DNA of 64,000 nucleotides from Streptomyces sp. DvalAA-43 (GTDB lineage: Bacteria > Actinomycetota > Actinomycetes > Streptomycetales > Streptomycetaceae): NCBI RefSeq assembly GCF_900091725.1, contig NZ_FMBW01000095.1, forward strand, positions 1 through 64,000. The letters run 5' to 3'. Every line of letters starts with the position of its first letter. The stretch's first letter is position 1. Made by a program: the position numbers and the translations under genes. The notes under the pieces were generated by a model, which saw only the letters and a list, made by a program, of their open reading frames with translations, was not told the origin of the DNA and searched no databases. Below, one piece after another: positions 7,695 through 19,650 of this stretch.

Positions 7695-8717
7695 TCAGTC
7701 GCCCTGGCCCGTCACCATGAGCGGCCGGACCGCAGGTTCGAGCAGCGACAACGTCCGCTGCTGCGCATCCAGGCCGGCGTGGATGCCGACCGGCATCGGC
7801 AGATTCGGGCCGGCATGCCCGAACTCGACGTTGCCCAGGACTGGGATGTCACGGTCGCCGAGGACATCGAGGACGATCTCGGGGAGGGGCGGGGTCGCGT
7901 CGGACGTCCCAAGTCCGCCGATCTCGCGCGGCACACCCACGACCATGCCGGAGATCCGGTCGAGGACGCCGCAGTGCCGCAGCACCTGCAGATCACTCCA
8001 CACCCACGATGCTTGGCCGCCCATCTCTTCCCAGAACAGCACCGCGCCGTCGAACCATTCGAGCGGCAGCGCGAAGCGCGTCGCCTGCGCCCGTACAATG
8101 CGGTTGAGCACCCCGCCGATCAACCGCCCTTCGGTACGACCGGCACGCCAGCACTCCCACGACGGGCTTGCAGGCAGCGCACCGATCGCCTCCGCACCGG
8201 TCAGCAGTGTCGCGTAGAGCCTCTCAAGTTCTGCTCTACGCGCAGCGGGCGCAGCCTGCCACGCCCCACCGAGTCCAGGCGTGGCCAAGTCGGCATGAAA
8301 CCCGACCAGACCGGTGCGCGCATACAGCACCAGATGCAGGAGCGAGATGTCGCTGTAGCCGAGAATCGGCTTGGGGTCGGCAGTGATCGCTTCAACATCG
8401 ATCAGGTCGAGGTAACCCAGCACCGTCTGGCCGCCGTCATGCGCGATGATCGCGCGCACCTCAGGATCACGCAGAAGAGCGTTGAACTCCTCGGCGATCT
8501 CCGCCGACGGAGCCGCGCTCCACCAATGCTGCCGCCCTGTTTCGAGTAGCGGTGCCCGCCGCACGCGGAATCCCATCCGCTCAAGCACGGCCACCGACCG
8601 CTCAAGTTCGGGCACCTGGCCGATATCGAGCGGGCCGGACAGCGATGCAATGACGACTAGATCTCCAGGCGCCAGGGCGCGAGGCCGAAGCGGTTGAGGC
8701 AGTGCAGCACGGGTCAT
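7695..8717 (-). CDS. S66-family peptidase (LD-carboxypeptidase / MccF-like)
   Basis: The 340-residue protein begins with the family pattern LAPGDLVVIASLSGPLD and contains the nucleophile motif GYSDIS (about 116-121), AHDGGQTVLGYLDLID before it, and LFWEEMGG and EFGHAGPNLPMPVG, which carry the conserved acidic and histidine positions. S66 enzymes cleave the L,D-bond of peptidoglycan tetrapeptides, or, in the MccF branch, inactivate aminoacyl-nucleotide antibiotics. No signal peptide is visible, so it is probably cytosolic. I chose the ATG at 8715-8717; the longer frame to 8822 adds an unrelated Cys-rich stretch. It lies downstream of, and on the same strand as, the four-gene HerA unit but 433 bp away. 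Confidence 0.85.
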   Translation of the reverse strand: MTRAALPQPLRPRALAPGDLVVIASLSGPLDIGQVPELERSVAVLERMGFRVRRAPLLETGRQHWWSAAPSAEIAEEFNALLRDPEVRAIIAHDGGQTVLGYLDLIDVEAITADPKPILGYSDISLLHLVLYARTGLVGFHADLATPGLGGAWQAAPAARRAELERLYATLLTGAEAIGALPASPSWECWRAGRTEGRLIGGVLNRIVRAQATRFALPLEWFDGAVLFWEEMGGQASWVWSDLQVLRHCGVLDRISGMVVGVPREIGGLGTSDATPPLPEIVLDVLGDRDIPVLGNVEFGHAGPNLPMPVGIHAGLDAQQRTLSLLEPAVRPLMVTGQGD

Positions 8718-9149
8718 CGACGCAGTATCCCGACACCCACAACAACACGCGACACATTTACTGGCTGGATGATCACTGGCTCGCCGTTTCCGCCGATGGA
8801 GGCCAGTAATATCGCTCGGCAATGACGCATCGAGTCGGCCCGGCCCGGCGCACGATCTGTAGCTGTTTCGCCGCCTGAGCCGTCCCCGCGGGCGGCGCTT
8901 CGGGCTATGGCTCCACGGTGCCGTCGCCGCAGCGTTCGGGCGGCGGATCAGCGTCCGGTCCTCGTGGTCGGCGCGGTGCCAGTTGTGGATTCGCGACGAG
9001 GTTGCCGATTACGTCCAGAGGTGGCTGCATCTCGGCAGCCAGCGCGAAAGGAGATCGGGCCGGGCAGCTCGATGAACTCCCAGCCCACCGCTCCCCCACC
9101 CCGAACGCCCCGTCGGCCGGATCACGGCCGCGCTACTGCCAGCCGCCCC
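8718..9149. other. Intergenic region downstream of the HerA unit
   Basis: No supported gene. Several overlapping short frames exist on both strands but none has convincing composition. No immunity-protein-like ORF is visible directly downstream of the last effector-like gene, which matters for interpreting that unit. Confidence 0.5.
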
Positions 9150-10802
9150 TCACTCCTGCTCCTTCGGCACGGCATCCGTCTCCATCTCTCCGACGCGGTG
9201 GATGAATATGGGCGTGGTCATCTCAATGTTTGGGTTGTGCGGGTCCTTGGCGCGTTTCAGGAGTTCCTCAGCCCGGTGGTTTCCCTGCCCTATCACACCC
9301 GGATTGTCAATGTGTGTCGATATGTACTGCCCGTCACGAGGCGCAAAGACAGAGTTGATCAGATCTCCATCCGGGCGGAGCTTCGCATTGACGTCCTTGT
9401 ATCCGATGACACCATTTCCTCGCCCGATCTTTTCCAGGTCGGCGACCACCGCGTTGGCCGGAGGGCGCGCGCCATCAAGACTCCGGTGCAATGCGCGATT
9501 ACTCTTCCACGGCTCCATGGGCCTTCCTGCCAGAAGGCGTCCGAGATAAGTGTCGTTCGCCCAGTTCCTCGCCGCTCCGACCGCCTGTCGTATTCTTTCC
9601 TGAATGTTCGAGGGTGGCTGCCTGGAGTCTGCCTCAAGCTCCGAATCCGTCTGTCCGCGTGAATCGGGTCCACCCTGTTGTACGTCAGAGTCTTCCTCTG
9701 CCCGGGAATCGCCTGCGGCTGCACCGTCTTGGGGTTCCTGGGTCCGGGATTCATGGGTATCCGATTCCGTTGCGGCGTTCTCGGCTCCTTCCTCCAGTTC
9801 GGCGTCCCCTGTCGTTTCGGCCGCGCTGTCGGACTCCGCGACGTCGATGGCTTCACCGACGCTCCCGGCCTCCGGTGACCGCTCCTCGCTACCTTCAGCG
9901 AGGCGCGCTTCCGCTGGTTCCTCCGATCCTTCAGTGGGCTCTGCCTTGTCGTCGGGCCCGGCGTCGGACTCGTGCGGCACGGGGATGGTGTCGGCATCGC
10001 GGGCCTCCCCGGCATCGCCGGTCTCGGCTGCCTCGGTACGGTTTGGGGCAGCCGGGCCCGTGTCCCTCTCCCTGCTCGCTTCCGGGGCGGGTGGCTGCTG
10101 TTCCTCGGCCTGTTCGAGGGGCGTCGGCTTCTCTTCAGGATCGCCCGGCTGATCGGAACGTGCTGTTCCGGCGGACGTGTCATCCGCATCACCTTGTGCC
10201 TCGTCCGGCGCAGCCTCGGCCTGCTCGAGGCGTTCGGCTGCCTCCCGCCGCTGCGACGGGTCATCCGCCGGGGCGGCTGGGGTGTTCTCCGGCTCGGAGT
10301 CCGAGTCCGACTTCAGGCTCCGGTCCGGGCGGTCCACCGGCGTCGGGGAATCATCAATCGCCACCTGATCCGTAGCAGTTGGGGAATCCGAAAGCTTCCG
10401 ATTCCTCCCCGCCTCCTCGACCGCGATCGGTTCCTCCGGCGGCACGGAGCGGTCCGGGCGGTCGGGCGGGTCCGCGGACGTCGGCGGTCGTGGTGGTTCG
10501 GTGCCGCCCGGTGGCTGCTGTCCCGCCGACGCCGGTTCGACCGCCGACTGTTCCGCCGTCGTCTCGCGCACGCCGATGTCACCGTCCCCGAACTCCTCGG
10601 CGCCAGTGGCCTGCACCTCCGCCGTGTGCTCGGGATCAGGGACGTCGCCGTCCCCTGCGTCGTCCGCCGCCACCTGTCCTGCATTCTCCACACCACTGCC
10701 CGCGTCGCCCTCCTCCGGGACGTCCCCGTCGCCGGGCGCCTTCGCGTCGACCGGAGGCGGCGGAGACGGAGGTGCGTCGGAGATGTCGTTGACTTCGCTC
10801 AT
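9150..10802 (-). CDS. Acidic repeat protein with distinct C-terminal globular module (putative exported effector)
   Basis: I do not recognise this 550-residue protein as a named family. Residues 1-60 carry DAPPSPPPP and two GDGDVP motifs, with a third (GDGDIG) near residue 72. Residues about 60-400 are low complexity, rich in E, D, P, A, S and T, and presumably disordered. The last 150 residues are different: NIQERIRQAVGAARNWANDT, then RPDGDLINSVFAPRDGQYIS and NPGVIGQGNHRAEELLKRA. The DGQY...GNHRAEELL stretch faintly resembles ParB-like folds. The strong SD (GGGAGAGGAA) precedes the ATG at 10802. It is fourth in the unit, 112 bp after its sister gene. The layout (shared N-terminus, long linker, unique C-terminus) resembles polymorphic toxins; activity is unproven. 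Confidence 0.75.
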   Translation of the reverse strand: MSEVNDISDAPPSPPPPVDAKAPGDGDVPEEGDAGSGVENAGQVAADDAGDGDVPDPEHTAEVQATGAEEFGDGDIGVRETTAEQSAVEPASAGQQPPGGTEPPRPPTSADPPDRPDRSVPPEEPIAVEEAGRNRKLSDSPTATDQVAIDDSPTPVDRPDRSLKSDSDSEPENTPAAPADDPSQRREAAERLEQAEAAPDEAQGDADDTSAGTARSDQPGDPEEKPTPLEQAEEQQPPAPEASRERDTGPAAPNRTEAAETGDAGEARDADTIPVPHESDAGPDDKAEPTEGSEEPAEARLAEGSEERSPEAGSVGEAIDVAESDSAAETTGDAELEEGAENAATESDTHESRTQEPQDGAAAGDSRAEEDSDVQQGGPDSRGQTDSELEADSRQPPSNIQERIRQAVGAARNWANDTYLGRLLAGRPMEPWKSNRALHRSLDGARPPANAVVADLEKIGRGNGVIGYKDVNAKLRPDGDLINSVFAPRDGQYISTHIDNPGVIGQGNHRAEELLKRAKDPHNPNIEMTTPIFIHRVGEMETDAVPKEQE

Positions 10803-10914
10803 GAACTATTCCTCTCCCGTCGGTGCGCAACTTCGCCCCCGTGCTGCCGTCTTCCTCGCCATCTGGCGCGGTTGCGGCACCTCGACGTAGGCGCCGGTGT
10901 TCAGCCTCCACCAT

Positions 10915-13034
<2,120 letters not shown>

Positions 13035-13035
<1 letters not shown>

Positions 13036-16000
13036 CAGCGGGCTCCCGTCGCACCGGCGCACACCTGCGCCACGCGTGCCGCCGTCTCCGCCACCACCGC
13101 GCGCAGACGCGGGCCGTCCGCGCAGGCCAGGGCGAAGGCCCGCCGTACGTGTTCCTCTGTCGTGCCGCCCGTCACCGCCGCCACCGCGTCACGCAGACCG
13201 CTGCGGTGCACATCGCCGATCCGGGCATGGACCTTCTCCGGACCGTACCCGGGCAGGGCGCGGACCTGGAGGCGGTGCTCAGCGCCCGAGGTTCCGGTCA
13301 GGACCAGGCCGCGCGACGCCCATTCGGCCTCGTGTTCCGGGTAGCTGTGGGGCCCGTCCGGGGCGGCCTTCCGGGCCCGTTGGACGGCTTCCAGCACGTC
13401 CCGGAAGCGGTAATTGGCGAACGTGTAGCGGCGTCGGTCCCCGGCCGGAGGCGACTCCGCGCCCGACAGCCCGGCCGACAGCACGGCGTACAGGCGCTCC
13501 GCGAAGTCCGCCGGGTCGACCTCGTCGCGCATCAGGGCCTCCCGCGCGGCGACGGCGCGCTCCGCCGCGTAGACAAGGGTGCACTCCAGATCGCGCGCGG
13601 CGAGCGCCGTCAGCGCCGTCCGTACTCCCGTGGCCGGATCGGGGGCGACCATGCCCATCGCCTGCGCGCAGGCGGCCGCCTCCACCCAGATCAGGTGCAG
13701 CGGCTTCATGGACCGGTGATGGGCATCGTTCATCGTGCGCAGGGTGCAGGGTGCACTGCGGCACGAGGCCCCGCAGAGGCGGCTGCGGCTGCCGAGCAGC
13801 GGTGGGTCTCCGCAGGCCCCCTGTGTGCTCTCGTCGTGTTCACCGTGCGGGATCGCCGTGAGGACGGGCCGGTCCATGCCGTCGGCGGCGACGGCGGCGC
13901 GCCCCGGCGGCAGGGCGACGACGTTCTCGCTCTGTTCCTGCTGGAGGTTCATGGTGGCGCCCACGGAGCGGCGGTCGTCCTCCGCCGGCAGCCTGTGCAT
14001 GATCTTCAGTGCGCTGTTCTTGATCACGTCGGGGAGGATCTTGCTGGGGATCTGCTCCACGATGACGACGCCCTCGCCGTACGCCCGGATCTCGGCGAGC
14101 AGCGAGGCGAACAGTTCGACGGCCGCGGCCGCGGGCCCGTCCTCGACGTTCTTGAGGAGCCGGTGCGCCTCCTCCACGACGACCACGTGGCGCAGGGGCA
14201 CGCCGCCCGCGCCGTGGTGAACCCTGAGGTGTTCCACGAGGCGGATGAGGACGGCTCCGATGAGAAACGCCTTGTCCTGGTCGTTCGTGATCGTTTCGAG
14301 TTCGAGGACCACGTTCCCGGAGAGCAGGCCTGCGATGTCCAGTGGGTGGCCGCCCTCGAAGAACCGTCCCGGTGTGCCTTCCCGCAGCGATCCCATACGG
14401 ACGTCGACGAAGCCCCGTACGTCGGCGGTGACCTCCTTGCCGTACCCGATCATCTCGACGACCTGACCGGCGGTCGCCTGGAGTTCACCGAGGGTCGGGT
14501 AGACCGCCGTCCGGGGCGCGTCGGGCTCGTCCAGCACGAACTTCGGCTTGTGGGCGGGGCGCGGCTCGCCCGTCACGAGGTCCCATCCGGCGTCCGTGTA
14601 GCACTGGGAGAGCGCCCGCGCCAGGACCTGGGGGAAGGGTTCGTGCCCCTCGAAGGCGGCCAGGAACAGGGCCCGTACCAGGTCCACGTGGCTCTGCAGC
14701 GGGAAGCCGGGTTCCGGTTCCAGCGGGTTGAGGGAGGCGGGCGGGACGTCCACATCCCCCGGGCGGATCACGGTGACCCGCCGGGCACCCTTCGGTCCGC
14801 TCGCCGCGCCGAGGCGCCCGGCCATGCGCGCGTACTCGGCCTTCGCCGGTTCGATCGCCAGCCAGGGGACGGGCCGTTCGTGCGTGGACAGGGCGCTGAG
14901 CAGGCTCCGTACGGTCTGGGACTTGCCCGAGCCGGTGGCTCCGCAGACGAAGGCGTGCCGATTGAGGGTCGAGCGCGACACATGGACCCGGCCCGCTGCC
15001 GACAGCGACTCGTCGAGGATCTCGCCGATCAGGAAGCCGTCGGTGGCCGTGGCCTCCGCCGTGTCGTCGGAGGTGACGTCGAAGGAGTTCGGCGCCACCG
15101 TGCGGATGCCCGGGAGTTCCCGCTCCGGTGGCCGGGCGAGCGCCGCCACGAGTTCCGCGGGGGCGACGAAGGGGGTGCTGCCCGGCGGTCCGGGTCCGTC
15201 GGTGGCCGGGATGATCGTGCTCAGCGCGTCGGCGAGAGGTACGGGGCGCCGTACCGGGACGAGGACGTACGGCAGTTCGTCCAGGTCGCCCGAACCGCAC
15301 AGCAGCGCCGCCGCGGCGAGCGCCGGACCGGGCTGCTCGGCGCCGACCAGCACGCGTACGTTCCACACCCCGGTGGCGCGTGCCCTCGTGAGCTCCCGGT
15401 AGCGGGCCTCGGCCCGTTCGGCCGCCACCCGGTCGGGCGCGGAGTTCTCCCGCTGGCGCAGCCGGGGCAGCTGTACGGACAGCGCGGCGCGCTCCTGTTC
15501 CAGCCGCTCGTACGGAAGGGGTTCGGCCAGGAGCAGCCAGGCGAAGGCGTCCGGGAGATGGGCGACGGCGTCGTCGAACGATCCGCGGCGTTCCGTGGGC
15601 AGCGCGCGCTGGTCGTCGCCCATGCGCAGGACGTCGTGGGAGCCGAGGCAGGGCAGCCAGTACGGCATCCGCTCCAGCAGTGCGGCTGCCTCGCCGGGCG
15701 GGACGTCGCGGGCCGTCGCCCCGGGCGGGTATCTCAGCGGGTGCTCGGCCGTGTCGGGGGGCCGGTCCCCGGCGGGCGGGAAGAAGGGGGCGCCGCCCAC
15801 GAGGAAGTGCATCGGCCGGTGCGGGCCGGGGCGTACCCACGCGGCGGCGAGCCCGGCCGGCCGGCCGTCGCCGTGCCGGCCGAGCACGGCGTGGGCCGCT
15901 GTCACCGCCGCAGTCAACTGGGCGGCCGTACGGTCTTCCGTACGGGGGTCCTCCGGTCGGCGGGGCACGGTGAGCAGGCGGTGGAAGCGGTACGCGCCGA

Positions 16001-16043
16001 GCGCGGAGAGCCCACCCTGGCCGGCCCCGACGCCTGCGGTCAT
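13035..16043 (-). CDS. HerA-like P-loop ATPase with long C-terminal extension
   Basis: This 1002-residue protein has a HerA/VirB4-superfamily ATPase core. The Walker A motif GATGSGKSQTV lies near residues 367-377 (K374), and Walker B VVVVEEAHRLL near 615-625. The distal signature IVEQIPSKILPDVIKNSALK then IMHRLPAEDDRR is typical of HerA-type pumps. N-terminal residues 1-340 are a variable region. Residues about 740-765 hold four cysteines (C-x12-C-x3-C-x4-C), a possible zinc or iron site, followed by an unfamiliar helical C-terminal domain of about 230 residues. Its ATG overlaps the preceding stop (ATGA at 16040-16043) and its own stop overlaps the next start, so stoichiometry is likely coupled. 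Expected role: hexameric motor moving protein or DNA; the substrate is unknown. Confidence 0.85.
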
Positions 16044-17905
16044 GTCAGGCTCGCGCGGGGCCGGGAGGACAGCCGGGGAAGGAAGTTGATTCCGGGGTTG
16101 CAGTCCCCGAACACGACGCGTCGGCCGCCCGGACCGGCTTCGACGAGGACCAGTCCGGTCACCGGTAGGGCCTGGAGCTGGGTGGGTTCGACCGCGAACT
16201 CGTAGACACGGCTGAGGTTCTCGCCAGTTGTCGTCGATTGGGCGGTCGAGGTGTTGGTGGAGTCCTGCCAGCTGCGGGAGAGGGAGGTCGAGAAGGAACG
16301 TGAACTCCCCCAGTTGCTGCCGGACATGCCGCCGCCCCGGTTGAAGCCGTCCGTGTCCGACACACCCCGCTGGTAGCCGTAGCTGCTGCCGCGGCCCTCG
16401 GTGAGGGTCTCCCCGGTCTGCCGGGTCAGCTGGTTCACGAGGAATTTGTGCTCCTGCCCGATGAACTGCGCGGCTGCCTTGGCCTCCTCGCCGTTGCCCA
16501 TGCGCATGAACACGGTTGCGCTGTCCGACCCACCGGCCACCTGCACGGTGTCTTCGCGCAGGTGTTCGAGGAGAAACACGAGCCTGACGCCGGCCGTCCT
16601 CGCCTCCCGGGCCATCGATTCCAGGGCGTCGCGGCCGAGATGGCCGGCTCCGGCGACGATGAGCGTCCCCGATCCGTTCGGCACGGCGCGCTTGCGGAGC
16701 ACGTGGAGCAGCCGGAAGAACACGAAGCGATCCGTGAGGTCCTTGCGGCGGCGCACGGAGTCCTCGGTCGTGACGATCGTCAGCCCGGCGGCCTGCCACC
16801 ACTCCGCTGCCCGGCCGCCGGGGGCCGCGACCTCGTCCTTCCTCGGCGTGAGCAGTTCCGTCTGTGCCCGCATGTAGCGGAGCTCGTTCTGGACGCGCTC
16901 GCCCTGGCCCAGGAGGTCGATGGCCCGGGTGATGGACTCGACCTCGGAGAGGCTGAGCGTGCCCGGTGCGTCCGGGGCGGTGTCGTAGACGCGGAGCAGG
17001 ACGCGCAGGCCGGCGGCGAGACGGGTGAAGGTCACCGGTCCTTCGAGCAGTTCCGCGACAGTCTGGACCACGTCCACGTCGATGGTGTGGAGGTCCACGT
17101 CGGCGCCGGGCGGGCGCATGGTGCCCAGCGCTTCCGCGATTGTCTCGGCCAGTTCCTCGGGAGTGAACTCGTCTCGAAGATCCATGTCGAGCAGGGCGCC
17201 CGGCATGGGCACGTGCGTGACGGCGATGTCACGGCTTGCGGCGAGCCCGGCCAGTTCGAGTGCGACGGCCTGTTGGGTGAGGTCGAGGACGACGAGTGGC
17301 TGACCGCTGCCGAGGAGTGGGCCGCCGACCGTGGCGAGCAGGCTCGCCCAGCCGTTGCCCGTGCCGCCGAAGACGTCGATCCGGCTGGGCCTGGACGCAA
17401 GGGAGAGCGGGAACCACGTGTCCAGCGTCTCGTTGTGCCTCAGGTGCTCCTCGCGGTGGGCGTCGATCCGGCTCTGCCAGGCACGCCGACGCCGCTCGTG
17501 GTCACGCCGGGCGTGGGCCCGAGACGTCTCCAAGCGGTTTCGGGCGGCCTTCAGCCGGGCGCTCGGGGAGCTGGCCATCAGTACGACGATGACGAGGCAG
17601 ACGACGATCGCCGCGGCGGTCCCTCCGCCGACGGCGAAGCCGACGATGCCTGCCAGCAGCACGAGGCAGCCGGAGCCTTTGTTCTTCTTCCCGATCATGG
17701 CCCGCTCCTCCATGGCGCGGACCTCTTCGCCGGAGGGCTCGGTGTACACGGGCGGGTTGTGGGCGTCCCGGTGTGCGGGCGGCGCGGGCGGCTGGACGAA
17801 CTCCCAGCCCCAGCGTTCCTCCCCGGTGAAGACACGCAGAGCCAGTTCCGCTCCGGCCTCCGGCTCGCCTTCTCCGCGGCGTTCGTTCTCGGCAGTACTC
17901 ATCAC
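16040..17905 (-). CDS. Membrane-anchored VirD4/TraG-like protein with degenerate P-loop
   Basis: This is the first gene of the unit (about 620 residues). A charged cytoplasmic N-terminus (1-76) is followed by one long or two short membrane segments (about 79-93 and 95-111), then a basic coiled region (115-160). At 177-190, DVFGGTGNGWASLL sits where a Walker A should be but has W instead of K, so ATP hydrolysis is doubtful; PLVVLDLTQ and GTLIVAGAGHLGRDAL mark further P-loop-fold strands. The C-terminal Ser/Gly/Thr-rich stretch (SRSFSTSLSRSWQDSTN), then LSRVYEFAVEP and LQALPVTGLVLVEAG, is typical of actinobacterial TraM-recognition/VirD4-like proteins. It probably tethers the HerA motor to the membrane. 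The start is GTG 17905 or ATG 17902, both close behind a GGGGGG run. Confidence 0.75.
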   Translation of the reverse strand: MMSTAENERRGEGEPEAGAELALRVFTGEERWGWEFVQPPAPPAHRDAHNPPVYTEPSGEEVRAMEERAMIGKKNKGSGCLVLLAGIVGFAVGGGTAAAIVVCLVIVVLMASSPSARLKAARNRLETSRAHARRDHERRRRAWQSRIDAHREEHLRHNETLDTWFPLSLASRPSRIDVFGGTGNGWASLLATVGGPLLGSGQPLVVLDLTQQAVALELAGLAASRDIAVTHVPMPGALLDMDLRDEFTPEELAETIAEALGTMRPPGADVDLHTIDVDVVQTVAELLEGPVTFTRLAAGLRVLLRVYDTAPDAPGTLSLSEVESITRAIDLLGQGERVQNELRYMRAQTELLTPRKDEVAAPGGRAAEWWQAAGLTIVTTEDSVRRRKDLTDRFVFFRLLHVLRKRAVPNGSGTLIVAGAGHLGRDALESMAREARTAGVRLVFLLEHLREDTVQVAGGSDSATVFMRMGNGEEAKAAAQFIGQEHKFLVNQLTRQTGETLTEGRGSSYGYQRGVSDTDGFNRGGGMSGSNWGSSRSFSTSLSRSWQDSTNTSTAQSTTTGENLSRVYEFAVEPTQLQALPVTGLVLVEAGPGGRRVVFGDCNPGINFLPRLSSRPRASLT

Positions 17906-18290
17906 GCCCCCCGTCGATGTCGGAGCATCGTGACCTGCGTGGTGGCGCCTGTCAGTACCCCGACACCTGGCCAGGTGGTTTTGACCGGAAGTCGCCTACG
18001 CGTGACTGGACTTGATGGTCCGTCGCGCATCTGGAAGGAGGGGCTCCGCAGCCGGGCCTCTGGCCAATCACCCCGGCCATGCACCGCCTGGTCTGTACGG
18101 GACATGGCCAACCCTGCTCATGTGTGGCGGAGTTGATGTGCCGGGAGTTCGTGTCCGGGGGTGGCTGAGAACGGCTCCCGGTCTGCCGATCGCTTTCGCG
18201 TCGGATCACCGGCGGGGCCCCGCCGGGCCGGGCGTCGTCCACGGCGGGCGACAGCGCTCCTCCGACGGGGCAGTGATCCGGATGGGGCCC
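17906..18290. other. Upstream region of the HerA unit
   Basis: No supported gene. It should contain the promoter of the minus-strand HerA unit. The clearest signal is the perfect palindrome at 17964-17977; a weaker one (CGATG, 6-nt spacer, CATCG) lies near 17915-17930. No clear -10/-35 pair could be chosen with confidence. Confidence 0.45.
17964..17977. promoter_or_regulatory. Perfect 14-bp palindrome, operator candidate of the HerA unit
   Basis: CACCTGGCCAGGTG reads identically on both strands and lies 59 bp before the GTG start at 17905, a usual operator position. No regulator gene is in the unit, so the binding protein is unknown. Confidence 0.45.
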
Positions 18291-19265
18291 TCAACTGCCG
18301 TGCAGGGCCTTCTCCAGGAAGGTGACGGCGAGTCCGCGGGCGACATTGGCGGCACGGGTGTCGCGGAGGCTGTCCAGGAGGAGGAAGTCGTGGACCATGC
18401 CGGCCACCCGGACCGAGGTGACGTCCACCCGGGCCTCGCGCAGCCTGTTGGCGTACTGCTCGCCCTCGTCGCGCAGCACGTCGGCCTCGTCGGTGATGAC
18501 GAGGGTGGTGGGCAGTCCCCGGAGCTGCTCCAGGGATGCCCGGAGCGGGGAGGCGTAAGCCTCGGTGCGCTGGGAGGGGTCGGTGGTGTAGGCGTCCCAG
18601 AACCACTTCATGCCGTCGCGGGTGAGGTAGTAGCCCTCGGCGAACTGGAGGTAGGAGGAGGTGTCGAAGTCGGCGTTGGTCACCGGATAGAGCAGGACCT
18701 GAGCCTTGAGGTCGATCCCGCCGCGCTCCTTGTTCATCAGCGCGAACACTGCCGACATGCAGCCGCCGACCGAGTCACCGGCGACGGCCACGCGTGAAGG
18801 ATCGAGGCCGTGGTCCGCGCCGTGGTCCACGATCCATTGGCCCACAGCGTAATTCTGTTCCACCTGGGTGGGGTACTTCGCCTCCGGTGCCCGATCGTAG
18901 ACGGGGAAGACGCCTGCGGCGCCCGCGCCGACGGTGAGTTCACGGAAGAGACGGTCGTGGGTCCTGTCGTCGCCGAAGACCCAACCGGCACCGTGGATGA
19001 AGAGCACCACCGGTAGCGGGCCGTCCGTTCCCTTGGGCCGGATGATGCGGGTGCGGACCTTGCCCCATGGTCCGGCGTCGATGTCGACCCACTCCTCGTC
19101 GACGTCCGGGCGAGGCACACCGGGGTCGCTCTGCAAGCCGAGCAGGATGTCCCGGCCCTTCTCCGGAGGGACCTCGTAGATCCGGGGGTGAGAGTCGGTG
19201 GCCTCGGCCAGTTCCTTGGCAGCCGGTTCGAGGCTGGGCGTGAGGGGCGGCGGAAGCTCGGTCAT
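18291..19265 (-). CDS. Alpha/beta hydrolase (hormone-sensitive-lipase-like carboxylesterase)
   Basis: The 324-residue protein has the HSL/LipN pattern: LFIHGAGWVFGD (oxyanion HGGG variant, about 89-100), the nucleophile elbow GDSVGG (about 165-170), the acid in ITDEADVLRDEG and the histidine in GMVHDFLLLDSL. It hydrolyses short acyl esters in the family; the actual substrate is unknown. No signal peptide is visible, so it is probably intracellular. The ATG at 19265 opens MTELPPPLTPS. It is monocistronic, on the same strand as the HerA unit but separated by 385 bp. Confidence 0.88.
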   Translation of the reverse strand: MTELPPPLTPSLEPAAKELAEATDSHPRIYEVPPEKGRDILLGLQSDPGVPRPDVDEEWVDIDAGPWGKVRTRIIRPKGTDGPLPVVLFIHGAGWVFGDDRTHDRLFRELTVGAGAAGVFPVYDRAPEAKYPTQVEQNYAVGQWIVDHGADHGLDPSRVAVAGDSVGGCMSAVFALMNKERGGIDLKAQVLLYPVTNADFDTSSYLQFAEGYYLTRDGMKWFWDAYTTDPSQRTEAYASPLRASLEQLRGLPTTLVITDEADVLRDEGEQYANRLREARVDVTSVRVAGMVHDFLLLDSLRDTRAANVARGLAVTFLEKALHGS

Positions 19266-19650
19266 GTTCGCTCCATATCGCGGGCACGCATGTGGGCTGC
19301 GGACCGTGTCGCGGGATTTCGGCGATCAGCGCAGGCGATGACCGCCTACGGGCGGAGATTCCCCCCTGCCCTCCATGGTTGGTGCCGCGGTCGGCGAGTG
19401 CAACCGCCACCGGGGAAGGCATGGTCAGAGGGCCGGGCTCCAGGGGCGAAATCCCTGGTATTCCACCCCTGGAGCCGTTGCGAACCTTCACTTCCCTGAC
19501 AGAGTCGCCCACCAGCACCCGGCGCTATCCGGCGGAGGAGCATGTCGCGGCCTCGCCGGAACCAGATCCAGTTCCCTGCCCCCGAGTACAAGGAGTCGAT
19601 CGGGCACAAGGAGCCGATGCCTGATGTGGTCGGCAGTCCACGCCCGCCTC
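19266..19650. other. Intergenic region with nested inverted repeats
   Basis: No supported gene. It contains the hairpin at 19436-19476 and the promoter of the esterase gene. Confidence 0.5.
19436..19476. repeat. Perfect 11-bp inverted repeat with a nested alternative hairpin
   Basis: GGCTCCAGGGG (19436-19446) pairs with CCCCTGGAGCC (19466-19476) around a 19-nt loop. Inside, CCAGGG, 7 nt, CCCTGG forms a competing small hairpin. No U-run follows. It may be a regulatory or recombination site. Confidence 0.6.

Noticed and set aside
7695..8717. S66 peptidase as immunity partner of the HerA unit
   Set aside because: Same strand only; 433 bp away with no overlap, and S66 enzymes act on peptidoglycan or nucleotide antibiotics, so the link is unsupported.
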